Assembly (NCBI RefSeq): GCF_000024005.1
Contig: NC_013132.1
Location: 6,752,001-6,816,000, forward strand
Origin: Chitinophaga pinensis DSM 2588
GTDB lineage: Bacteria > Bacteroidota > Bacteroidia > Chitinophagales > Chitinophagaceae
DNA length: 64,000 nt
Direction: 5' to 3'
Within the stretch, counting starts at the first letter, position 1, and each line of letters starts with the position of its first letter. Shown piece after piece: positions 44,096 to 52,172 of this stretch. A program made the position numbers and the translations under genes. Below the pieces are notes generated by a model that was not told where the DNA came from, did no database searches, and saw nothing but the letters and a program-made list of their open reading frames with translations.

Positions 44096-45526
44096 ATGTA
44101 TCTACTACTCACAACCAAAGAGTGGCTGGGGGGACTGCGTACCTATGCCTTGCCGGCCGTATTACTGTCGCTGTTAGTATTACTGGGTATTGCCTTTGCC
44201 GGCACACACAGTCGCTCGGAACAAATAAGCAGGAACAGGTCAGCTGCAAATGCGCATTTCCGCCAGCAATGGGAACAACTTAAAACCAGTGATCCGCACA
44301 GTGCGGCACACTTTGGCACATACCTGTTTAAGCCGGTTATGCTGCTGAGTAATTTCGACAGCGGACTGGAAACCGTCACCGGTACTTCCATGCGTATTGA
44401 AGCGCATGTACAACATACGATGGCGGCGCCCGTCTTACGACCTGCCGATATCTACACCCGTTTCGGCAGTCTGACTATTGCCAGCGTATTACAACTGTTC
44501 TTTCCCCTGTTTATCATCTTCAGCTGCTACAACAGCTATACCCAGGAGAAAACAAACGGTACACTACGCCTCCTGCTGATCCAGGGAGCCACACAAAGTG
44601 TCATTCTGAAGAGTAAAACCAAATACTATCTGATCGCTGTCAATATCATGCTGCTGGCCAGCTTATTGATCTATCTGCCTGCATTACTTTTTTCCGGCAC
44701 TACCACTACTACTACGGATCAAACTACCCTTCTTAGCATATTATGTCTCATCATCGCCTACAGCAGCTATTGCAGCATCTTTGTAATGATTGCGATCGCC
44801 ATATCTGCCATTGCTAAAAATGCAAGACAATCACTTCTACTGCTCACCGGCTGCTGGTTAATATGGAATATACTATTACCAAGATTGGGCGCTGGTATTG
44901 CCGGTGAACTACATCCGCTCCCCTCTCAATACCAGCAACAGGAAAAGATGGAAAAAGCGATTAAAATGGGCATAGATGGTCGTTCCTCCAGAGAAGAAAG
45001 GATACAACAGCTTACAGATGCCACACTTAAACAATATCATGTTAAAAGCGCTGACCAGTTGCCTGTCAACCTGCACGCCATTCTCCTCCAATCCTCAGAA
45101 GACTATGCCCAGATGGTCTATGATATATACACCGCAAAAACAGATAGTATCATCACACTTCAGAACAGGTACAGCAATTACCTGGCGTTAGTTGATCCCT
45201 ATCTGGCAATACGCAATCTGTCAATGGCCTTGTGTGGGACAGACTACCTCCATCAACAACAGCTGGACAGAGCCGCCAGACAATACCGGAACGATTTTAT
45301 CCGCCGGCTGAATAACGAACTGGCCTATGGCGGAAGTAAAACAAATGACAGCCACTGGAAAGTAAATGCATCCTTTTATAGCAGCATTCCTCCTTTCCAT
45401 TACAAGCCCCCTGCGCTGATCCAGGTATTAGCAAGCCAGTGGATGATGATCGCCGCTCTTTTGTTATGGCTGGCCATCAGTATCTGTTTATTACAAATCA
45501 TTGCACGACATGCTGGTATTGAATAA
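44096..45526 (+). CDS. ABC-2 type permease, first of two (DUF3526-like)
   Basis: A 476-residue membrane protein. One segment near the N terminus (22-40) is followed by a large outer loop of about 110 residues, five further segments (130-270), a second large loop and a C-terminal segment (450-470). The FSCYNSYTQEKTNGTLRLLL motif of ABC-2 permeases is near 147. It pairs with the ATPase 23 nt upstream and overlaps the next permease by 17 nt, so the three form one transporter. Confidence 0.88.
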   Translation: MYLLLTTKEWLGGLRTYALPAVLLSLLVLLGIAFAGTHSRSEQISRNRSAANAHFRQQWEQLKTSDPHSAAHFGTYLFKPVMLLSNFDSGLETVTGTSMRIEAHVQHTMAAPVLRPADIYTRFGSLTIASVLQLFFPLFIIFSCYNSYTQEKTNGTLRLLLIQGATQSVILKSKTKYYLIAVNIMLLASLLIYLPALLFSGTTTTTTDQTTLLSILCLIIAYSSYCSIFVMIAIAISAIAKNARQSLLLLTGCWLIWNILLPRLGAGIAGELHPLPSQYQQQEKMEKAIKMGIDGRSSREERIQQLTDATLKQYHVKSADQLPVNLHAILLQSSEDYAQMVYDIYTAKTDSIITLQNRYSNYLALVDPYLAIRNLSMALCGTDYLHQQQLDRAARQYRNDFIRRLNNELAYGGSKTNDSHWKVNASFYSSIPPFHYKPPALIQVLASQWMMIAALLLWLAISICLLQIIARHAGIE

Positions 45527-46958
45527 TAAAATCAACAGCTGGAAGCAGATCATCCGTTTCGAACTGCACACCTTACTTCGCACAGGCACACTCCCGGCGC
45601 TCCTGCTGATCATACTGTCCGCAGGAACGGCAGCAGTACTGTTTGGTCATCATATCAGGGTACATCAGCTGAACACACTTGATAGCATCCGGATAGACTA
45701 CAGTATACAGTATGATAAGCTGTATAAAGGGCTTTCCGCTGATACTTCCACACCGGAAGGAAAAGCGGCTTATATATCCGCTTCACATCCTGCGGTAATA
45801 GACTATCGTCTGCACAAAACTGTCGCACACCCGCCAGCTGCCTTTTCTGGTCTGTCTGTCGGCATGAGCGATATGACCAGGTATTATGTTCCGGTTACAG
45901 TGAAGGAGACCTATGTACCTGTGGAAGAAAAGATCAATAATCCGCTGCACCTGCTGACCGGTAATTTTGATGTATCCTTCCTCATTATCTACCTCCTGCC
46001 GTTGGCCCTGATCTGTACGAGTTACAATCTTCTGGCGCAGGAAAAAGAACAGGGTACGCTTTCCCTGCTGATCATTCAGAAGGGCGGCATTGCAGACCTG
46101 TTATTTTTACGCCTGCTGATCAGATATGCGGTCGTCCTGTGTTGTGTACTACTGCTTACATTACTCAGCATCACATTAACTCAGACAGCTTCATTTGCAG
46201 ACACCCTCAGTTGGCTGCTGATAAGCGCAGCCTATCTGGCGGTATGGACTGGTATTATCTGGCTGCTCCTCTCCTGGAATGCAGGTACGGCTGTTAGTCT
46301 GATTACTATGCTCTGCGCCTGGATGTTCCTGCTTGTCGTCCTGCCCTCCCTGTTCAACTTCCGTCTCAATCATGCGGATACGGATGAAAACACCGCTATC
46401 CTGGCCTCCCTGCAACGGGAGATTGAATGGGATACATGGGATATGCCCCAGCAACAGGTGCTGGATAGTTTTTATGCCGTATATCCTGTCTACCGTAATA
46501 GTCAGGCTTATGACACCAGCGCTTCCAGTACCCGCAGAATGATGGCCTATTATGACCTCGTATCACGGCGTATGCAAAGGCTCACGGCACAGGCGACTAT
46601 CAACCGTATACAGGGAATACAACAGATCAACCATTCATACCAGTACAATCCGGCAGTATATACACAGGCTCTCCTGAACAGTGTGGCACATACCGACATT
46701 GCTGACTACGCCTACTTTCAGCAACAAACCGCGCTGTTCCGGCAACAATGGAAATCATTCCTGTATTACTATCATTTCAATGATAAAAAATTCAGCGCCG
46801 ATGATTACCGTATACTCCCAGTCTATCATCCATCCTATCGCCCGGATAGCCGGAAACTACAGCTACAGGGTGTTTGTCACCTGTTACTACTTGCCGGCGG
46901 ACTATTACTGACAGGTACTTTCCTGCTACGAAAAAACCATACAGGACACCGTATTTAA
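45510..46958 (+). CDS. ABC-2 type permease, second of two (DUF3526-like)
   Basis: A paralogue of the preceding permease: 482 residues from the ATG at 45510 (a TTG at 45501 would add three). The same plan is seen, with a first segment (18-38), a large loop, the CTSYNLLAQEKEQGTLSLLI motif near 170, five segments, and a last segment before KKNH. The 17-nt overlap with the previous gene suggests coupled translation and a heterodimeric membrane part. Confidence 0.88.
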   Translation: MLVLNNKINSWKQIIRFELHTLLRTGTLPALLLIILSAGTAAVLFGHHIRVHQLNTLDSIRIDYSIQYDKLYKGLSADTSTPEGKAAYISASHPAVIDYRLHKTVAHPPAAFSGLSVGMSDMTRYYVPVTVKETYVPVEEKINNPLHLLTGNFDVSFLIIYLLPLALICTSYNLLAQEKEQGTLSLLIIQKGGIADLLFLRLLIRYAVVLCCVLLLTLLSITLTQTASFADTLSWLLISAAYLAVWTGIIWLLLSWNAGTAVSLITMLCAWMFLLVVLPSLFNFRLNHADTDENTAILASLQREIEWDTWDMPQQQVLDSFYAVYPVYRNSQAYDTSASSTRRMMAYYDLVSRRMQRLTAQATINRIQGIQQINHSYQYNPAVYTQALLNSVAHTDIADYAYFQQQTALFRQQWKSFLYYYHFNDKKFSADDYRILPVYHPSYRPDSRKLQLQGVCHLLLLAGGLLLTGTFLLRKNHTGHRI

Positions 46959-46983
46959 ATCAATCATTCAAATTTTCAGGCTG

Positions 46984-49116
46984 ATGAAAAAATCACTACC
47001 CATACCTTTTAGTTTATGTCTCCTGGCAATAAGTGCACAGGCGCAACAAAAGACCGACAGTCTGCGAAAGCAGCACCTGAAGGAAATAGAGATCATGGAA
47101 AAGAAGAAGAACATGCGCACAGACAGTATGTCGCCGGTACTCCGGATGGAAGGTCGTATGTTGGAAATACCACAAAATATCACAGGTGTCACCGCCGATC
47201 TTATACGTGAACAGGGAGGCCTGGAAATGAAAGATATTATCCGTAATGCCAGTGGCGTTAAAATAGGCTATAACAGCTCTGTTTTTGATGCTTCTGCCAC
47301 TGTCATGATGCGGGGCTTCTATACAGACACATATGTCAATGGTATGCCCCAGCGTAGTACAATGGGCGCGCTGACAGACGATGCCGCTTTTATTGAACGG
47401 GTTGACTTTGTCAAAGGACCCGCCGGTTTTCTGATCTCCTCCGGCGATCCAGGCGGTAGTGTCAACATCACCACCAAGACGCCCCGGCAACAGCGTGTCC
47501 GTCAGCTGGAATTGTCAGGCGGCAGCTTCGGCTTCCTGCGCGGATCACTGGATCTGGGTAGTGCCGTAAAAGAGAAAGGTTTCTCATATCGCCTGAATGG
47601 CGCCTATCAGCAGCAACAGAGTTTCCTGGATTTCCTGAAAACCAGGAAATATGTGGCGTCGCCAGTTATACAATATAATTTCAGTCGACGGACTTCCCTG
47701 CTTGCTGAATACAACTTCATTCATATGCTCTCAGACGGTGGCAGCAGTGTTACCAAAATCGGTACCGAATCCGAAGTACTGAAAGACCGCATCGGTAACA
47801 ACTACGCAGGCGATCCTAACCTGCCACAGTCAGGGTCGAAGTCGCAAAGCATCAGACTCGCATTCGAACACCGCTTTAATGATCATCTGCGACTGACCAT
47901 ACAATCAAAATACACGGTCAACTCTACTGCCGTATGGTACCTCATATCAGATAACTACTCGCTGATTAACTTCGACAGTACCAACATTACCCGCCGCCTG
48001 CCGGTAAACAATAGCATCACCGGACGTGTGGCAGCGGTACAAGCTTATCTCAGCGGTAACCTCAAAACGGGTCAGCATATTACGCACAACTTCGTTGCCG
48101 GACTCGATTACAACTACAGCAAAGACAACTATGTGAATGCTTATGGTCAATATGCGTTTACGTTTGACAGAACTCATCCGCAATATGGCCTCCATCCGGA
48201 TAGTGTAAAAATGCTGGGCAAGCCTGCATTGATTGTCAGAGAAAATAACTGGACTTCCGCATTCGCCTATAATACAACCCGCATTCATACCAACTGGTTG
48301 TTCAATTACGGCGGACGTCTCACAATCAATACGCCCGTCACCACGAATCCAAGGCAGCCGCAAAAAGATGAAACGGCCTTTTCCCCCAGGCTGGGTATTA
48401 CACGACTGCTGAACAACAATATGGCTGTCTACGCTTTATATGACCAGTCATTTATTCCGCAGTCAGGTGTAAATGCTAACGGACAACGATTCGATCCTCA
48501 ACGTGGCAACAGCTTAGAAGCCGGCGCTAAAAAGGAATGGTTTCAGCATAAACTCATGACCAGCATCGCCGGTTACAGGATCCTCAAGAATAACCTGCTG
48601 GTATCTGACCTGGAACATCCTGGTTTCAGAAGACAAATCGGGCAGGTAACGAGTACCGGCGCAGAACTTGATATCACCGGCCGTATTGCTGACCGGCTGT
48701 CGATATCAGCCAATTATTCCTATACACACGCTATCGTCAGCAAAGACAGCAGGAAAGAGAATGAAGGAAATAAACTGGCTTTTACACCCGAACAGGTCAT
48801 CAACAGCTGGATACAATATGGCATCCCATTAAAAGCAGGATCCCGCCTGAGCCTGAGCCTGGGCCACAATACAGTGACCAAAACAGCCACTTATACACCC
48901 GGTTTCGATCTCAAAGGTTATACAAAGTTTGATGGCGGTATCGCATATACACATGGCAAATGGTATCTGCGTGTCGTAGCCGACAACCTGACCAACAAAC
49001 GTTATTTCTCCAGCGGCGATATGCTGGTAGGATCCGTCTATGAAGGGGTAAAGACCTACTACTACATAGAAGGCGCCCCCATATCGTTCAAAGCATTCGC
49101 AGGTATCAGACTATAA
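46984..49116 (+). CDS. TonB-dependent receptor, siderophore-receptor type
   Basis: A 710-residue outer-membrane receptor without the SusC-type N-terminal extension. Signal peptide to about residue 20 (ISAQAQQ), plug domain 60-165 (TVMMRGFYTDTYVNGMPQ, ERVDFVKGPAGFLISSGDPG), then a barrel ending AFAGIRL. This pattern is that of siderophore receptors. It is 25 nt downstream of the ABC permeases and 68 nt upstream of the lanthipeptide precursor. It may bring the peptide or its metal complex back across the outer membrane, or be part of immunity. No SusD partner is present. Confidence 0.92.
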   Translation: MKKSLPIPFSLCLLAISAQAQQKTDSLRKQHLKEIEIMEKKKNMRTDSMSPVLRMEGRMLEIPQNITGVTADLIREQGGLEMKDIIRNASGVKIGYNSSVFDASATVMMRGFYTDTYVNGMPQRSTMGALTDDAAFIERVDFVKGPAGFLISSGDPGGSVNITTKTPRQQRVRQLELSGGSFGFLRGSLDLGSAVKEKGFSYRLNGAYQQQQSFLDFLKTRKYVASPVIQYNFSRRTSLLAEYNFIHMLSDGGSSVTKIGTESEVLKDRIGNNYAGDPNLPQSGSKSQSIRLAFEHRFNDHLRLTIQSKYTVNSTAVWYLISDNYSLINFDSTNITRRLPVNNSITGRVAAVQAYLSGNLKTGQHITHNFVAGLDYNYSKDNYVNAYGQYAFTFDRTHPQYGLHPDSVKMLGKPALIVRENNWTSAFAYNTTRIHTNWLFNYGGRLTINTPVTTNPRQPQKDETAFSPRLGITRLLNNNMAVYALYDQSFIPQSGVNANGQRFDPQRGNSLEAGAKKEWFQHKLMTSIAGYRILKNNLLVSDLEHPGFRRQIGQVTSTGAELDITGRIADRLSISANYSYTHAIVSKDSRKENEGNKLAFTPEQVINSWIQYGIPLKAGSRLSLSLGHNTVTKTATYTPGFDLKGYTKFDGGIAYTHGKWYLRVVADNLTNKRYFSSGDMLVGSVYEGVKTYYYIEGAPISFKAFAGIRL

Positions 49117-49119
49117 CAT

Positions 49120-49178
49120 TATTGCGCAATAGGGGATATGCCGAAACCCCATAACAGTAGGCATCAATACTTAAATAC
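49120..49178 (+). promoter_or_regulatory. structured leader before the lanthipeptide precursor gene
   Basis: The gap holds a perfect 12-bp palindrome TATTGCGCAATA (49120-49131) and two mutually exclusive small stems, GGGG with CCCC (49132-49152) and ATGCC with GGCAT (49138-49165). This could be a protein-binding site or an attenuator between the receptor gene and the precursor gene; function is unproven. Confidence 0.35.
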
Positions 49179-49184
49179 TATTTT

Positions 49185-49373
49185 ATGAAAGACAATCAGG
49201 TAACCCAGATCAAACTGAGCATCGATGACCTCAAAATCGACAGTTTTGTAACCAGTATCGACAGCGAAATGAATATGCGTCTGGCGGGCGGTCTCGCAGG
49301 CCAAAGCCATCCAACGCATACAGTAGCTACAGATGATGAAGGACATCTGTGCACGACCATTATCTGTGCATAA
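49185..49373 (+). CDS. pinA: class I lanthipeptide precursor peptide (pinensin-like)
   Basis: A 62-residue peptide. The leader is rich in charged residues (IKLSIDDLKIDSF) and ends in a double glycine (35-36, MRLAGG), the cleavage site of C39 peptidases. The C-terminal part carries Ser41, Thr44, Thr46, Thr49, Thr57, Thr58 and two Cys (56 and 61), enough for dehydration and two (methyl)lanthionine rings. Pinensins are, from memory, 21-22 residues long with two rings; the stretch from Ser41 to the end is exactly 22, so a further trimming of four residues (LAGQ) after the GG cut is implied. A full set of lanthipeptide enzymes lies opposite. The name is given from recognition, not from a search. 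Confidence 0.85.
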   Translation: MKDNQVTQIKLSIDDLKIDSFVTSIDSEMNMRLAGGLAGQSHPTHTVATDDEGHLCTTIICA

Positions 49374-49387
49374 TTTTGCAGGATATG

Positions 49388-49421
49388 AAAAAGCCGTCCA
49401 CCAAAGGTGAGACGGCTTTTT
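49388..49421. terminator. bidirectional terminator between precursor and cyclase genes
   Basis: An 11-bp stem (AAAAAGCCGTC and its complement), extended inside by CACC/GGTG, with A/T tails on both sides. It stops the plus-strand precursor transcript and can stop the minus-strand operon that ends at 49520. Confidence 0.9.
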
Positions 49422-49519
49422 GTATCTTAGTTATATAATATGTGCAAAAGTATACGGTGAACGATATCTATAACAAATGATGCACGTCGCTAAGTCCTTA
49501 CCAACATAAACAACCGCTT

Positions 49520-51364
49520 CTATTTTTGGGTAATCATACATTGCCGTAAGAACACCCGCACCTGTGACAGTACCGCTTCCTGCAAAGCAGCCATCCCAAC
49601 ATCTACCTGAGGATAAATAATATCAGTGATCAATTGCAGTAATGGTAACTGCCCCTCGAATGCCTTTAATAACATTGCTGTAAACTGATTAACAGGAAAG
49701 GTACTTACTCCCTGCACATGTGCAATATGTACATAGTAATATCCTGTACTTTCTTGTTGATTGGTGACTGCCTCCCCATGCCAGGCGTGATCAGTAGCAC
49801 ATACCATTAACTCCGGAACCGGCACAAAAACAGTCTGCAACAACACCCTATCATTCTCCTGCAACAAATAACTATTCCGCTTTTCCAGTAACCGATTGCG
49901 TTGCTGGTAACACAGCCATCCGCTATGCGATCGCCATACATCTGCCAGACTTTTCTCATACCTGAAACAATCCTGGTCCCCCATCTCCTTCTCTAACAGC
50001 TGCTCCAGTTCATGCATGTCATTAGCGATCAGCGCGGCAGGATATTGCTGCAGGGACTTCTCATAATAACGGCTAAACAGCGCCCGCTTTACCTCCCCTT
50101 TCTCATACAAAGGCACATCTTTCCTGTTCCTGCTGATCAATGGCGCCATCACCGTATTTTCTTTGTATGGCAGTAATACACTGACCAACAGATATCCTAC
50201 ACCCGCCAGTCCTGAAAATAATCCCGGGTCATCTTGTGCGTCTTTAATGTAACTGTTATAAGTGCCATGTGCCTCAAAATAACGTATGGCGGCCATTGCG
50301 ATCCGCTGTGCTGTTTGTCGTAAAACCGGCCTATCGAATACAGCCCCTGCTTCCATTAAGAACATCCCTATCCCGCCGTAACCACTACACAAGGTAAAAT
50401 CTCCCCGCATCAGGGTATCCGCATCCTGCAGACAACGTGTCAATGCCCATTCGCTTTCAGCAGCAAAATGGGCTTCTCCGCTTATTCCCCAGGCATACAT
50501 CCGACTTAATCCGATACCGGCGGCCCCATGTGCCCATGCATTCACATCACTGATATACCGGCGAAAATCAGCAATCTGCCAGCCCATAATATCCGTTTCC
50601 TGTAAATGGGTACTTGTGAGCCGCAGGTCCAGCCAATTTTTAAATACCGGATCATAATATTTCATCTCATACGCCCAGGACTGCATCGCCAGGTAACGTA
50701 AGCCTTCGTCTTCAAAATAAACTGCTACCTGTAATAAAGCATGGGCTATGCCTGCTGCGCCATGAGACAGTCCTGTCAGACAATCATACGACCGCTTCAG
50801 ATGCCCCCAGCGTAATCCCTGCGCAGCAATCCGTGCATGTGCCACTAATTTGTCTGCCAGTTGCCGGATCAACACACGCAATGAGTCATCCTTTGTATAG
50901 GCATGTAGTTGCGTCAACACCAGTAAGTTACCTGCATGTCCACTGATGAAATCATCCTGTACTACTTTCTGCAAGATGCCTTCCTGGTAATGCGCTACCA
51001 GTGCAAGCCCTCGTTCCAGGTATCGCTGATCTCCGGTGGCCTCATACAACTGTATACACAAATACACCAGACTGGTCGCGCCGGTATATAAGGTAAAAAA
51101 CGCCTGCTCAGAAATAGCGGGATGATATAGTAATACATCTGCGGCGGCGGTACACACAGGCAGATACCCCGGATCATATTCAGCCAGACGCAGGTAAAAC
51201 ACAATGATACCGGCCTTTCCATTGAAAAGGTCTACAGGTGCGCCATTATGCAGGTCAGCAGCAATCGTGTCCGGCTGGATAGCGGGTAAAAGCTTTTCGG
51301 CCAGGTCCAGCAAAGCAGCCGCTATCACTTGTTCATCTTTCAGATTTACCGCCGGCATAGACAT
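49520..51364 (-). CDS. LanC-like lanthipeptide cyclase with C-terminal extension
   Basis: A 614-residue protein. Residues 1-400 form a LanC-type barrel with the repeated GxxG motifs: FNGKAGI (48), SGHAGN (141), LSHGAAGI (199), WAHGAAGI (277), LCSGYGGI (325), FSGLAGVG (383). LanC enzymes add Cys thiols to dehydrated residues using a zinc held by Cys, Cys and His. Here the first site reads Ala278-His279 and the second Cys326-Ser327, so two of the three usual ligands are changed; His279 may substitute. Residues 410-614 are an extra domain; its end (FPVNQFTAMLLKAFEG) vaguely recalls PqqD-type winged helices that bind leader peptides. It is the last gene of the minus-strand operon and overlaps the LanB C-terminal gene by 32 nt. 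Confidence 0.85.
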   Translation of the reverse strand: MSMPAVNLKDEQVIAAALLDLAEKLLPAIQPDTIAADLHNGAPVDLFNGKAGIIVFYLRLAEYDPGYLPVCTAAADVLLYHPAISEQAFFTLYTGATSLVYLCIQLYEATGDQRYLERGLALVAHYQEGILQKVVQDDFISGHAGNLLVLTQLHAYTKDDSLRVLIRQLADKLVAHARIAAQGLRWGHLKRSYDCLTGLSHGAAGIAHALLQVAVYFEDEGLRYLAMQSWAYEMKYYDPVFKNWLDLRLTSTHLQETDIMGWQIADFRRYISDVNAWAHGAAGIGLSRMYAWGISGEAHFAAESEWALTRCLQDADTLMRGDFTLCSGYGGIGMFLMEAGAVFDRPVLRQTAQRIAMAAIRYFEAHGTYNSYIKDAQDDPGLFSGLAGVGYLLVSVLLPYKENTVMAPLISRNRKDVPLYEKGEVKRALFSRYYEKSLQQYPAALIANDMHELEQLLEKEMGDQDCFRYEKSLADVWRSHSGWLCYQQRNRLLEKRNSYLLQENDRVLLQTVFVPVPELMVCATDHAWHGEAVTNQQESTGYYYVHIAHVQGVSTFPVNQFTAMLLKAFEGQLPLLQLITDIIYPQVDVGMAALQEAVLSQVRVFLRQCMITQK

Positions 51365-52169
51365 TCTCCAAACATTTTAAAGTAAAGAACATAATATAGG
51401 CTTCATCCAGATTCGATACCCCCAGCCGGTTATGTCCCATGTGCATAAAACTACCTGTGATATCTCTCATGCTATGATCGTCAAATCCCAGACGGCTGTA
51501 TTCCTGGAAGATCCGCCGGTTAGACTGCATAAATGCCTGTAGACGCGGTGTTGCTTTTCCTGTATGTAACGCTTCCCATAGCGTAGCAGTAGCAGGTAGT
51601 AACAGTGGAGCATAGTGGCTGAAACGATGATCAAGCTGTGTTGTGTAATATTGTTTCTGTTCGGCAGCAAACTTACTGCGATCATACAAACGGGGCAACC
51701 ATTGATCAATAAACTGCCGGCAGGTTGCTATCATCTCATGAGCAGGAACATCCAGCGCACAGGCTATGGCCATATTCATTTTAAGCGCTTCCAGCAAGGC
51801 ACCGGAAGCATCCCATTCCCGTTTGTTATTGAGTACATCCAACACATAAGCGGAGGAACACATAAACTGTTCTTCTGCCCAGGCAATACTATCCTCATCA
51901 CCATAGCGTGCTATTTCCGGTTCATAGGCGATAAACTGTATGGTTAGTCCTTCTATCACACGCCCTGCCGCTATCAACTGTGATTGTATAAGTGCTATAT
52001 CTGCACTCCCTGGCAGCAATCGTAACCTGATATGCGGTCCTCCTTCGCCATAACGGATAAAGAAACCCCTGTAAGGGGTATCACGTAAAAAAGGCAGCAC
52101 CATCTCCAATAACAGGAATCTCAGATCTCCCCGATAAAAAAGATGTGCCGATAACCAATTCCGCTGCAT
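51333..52169 (-). CDS. lantibiotic dehydratase, C-terminal (elimination) half
   Basis: A 278-residue protein of the thiopeptide-type bacteriocin biosynthesis family (SpaB_C). RGFFIRYGEGGPHIRLRL near 35-52 and the FMHMGHNRLGVS C-terminal motif near 248 are typical. In full-length LanB this part eliminates glutamate from glutamylated Ser/Thr to give Dha/Dhb. Here it is a separate protein whose start is 3 nt after the stop of the N-terminal half. Confidence 0.92.
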   Translation of the reverse strand: MQRNWLSAHLFYRGDLRFLLLEMVLPFLRDTPYRGFFIRYGEGGPHIRLRLLPGSADIALIQSQLIAAGRVIEGLTIQFIAYEPEIARYGDEDSIAWAEEQFMCSSAYVLDVLNNKREWDASGALLEALKMNMAIACALDVPAHEMIATCRQFIDQWLPRLYDRSKFAAEQKQYYTTQLDHRFSHYAPLLLPATATLWEALHTGKATPRLQAFMQSNRRIFQEYSRLGFDDHSMRDITGSFMHMGHNRLGVSNLDEAYIMFFTLKCLENVYAGGKSER

Positions 52170-52172
52170 GTA

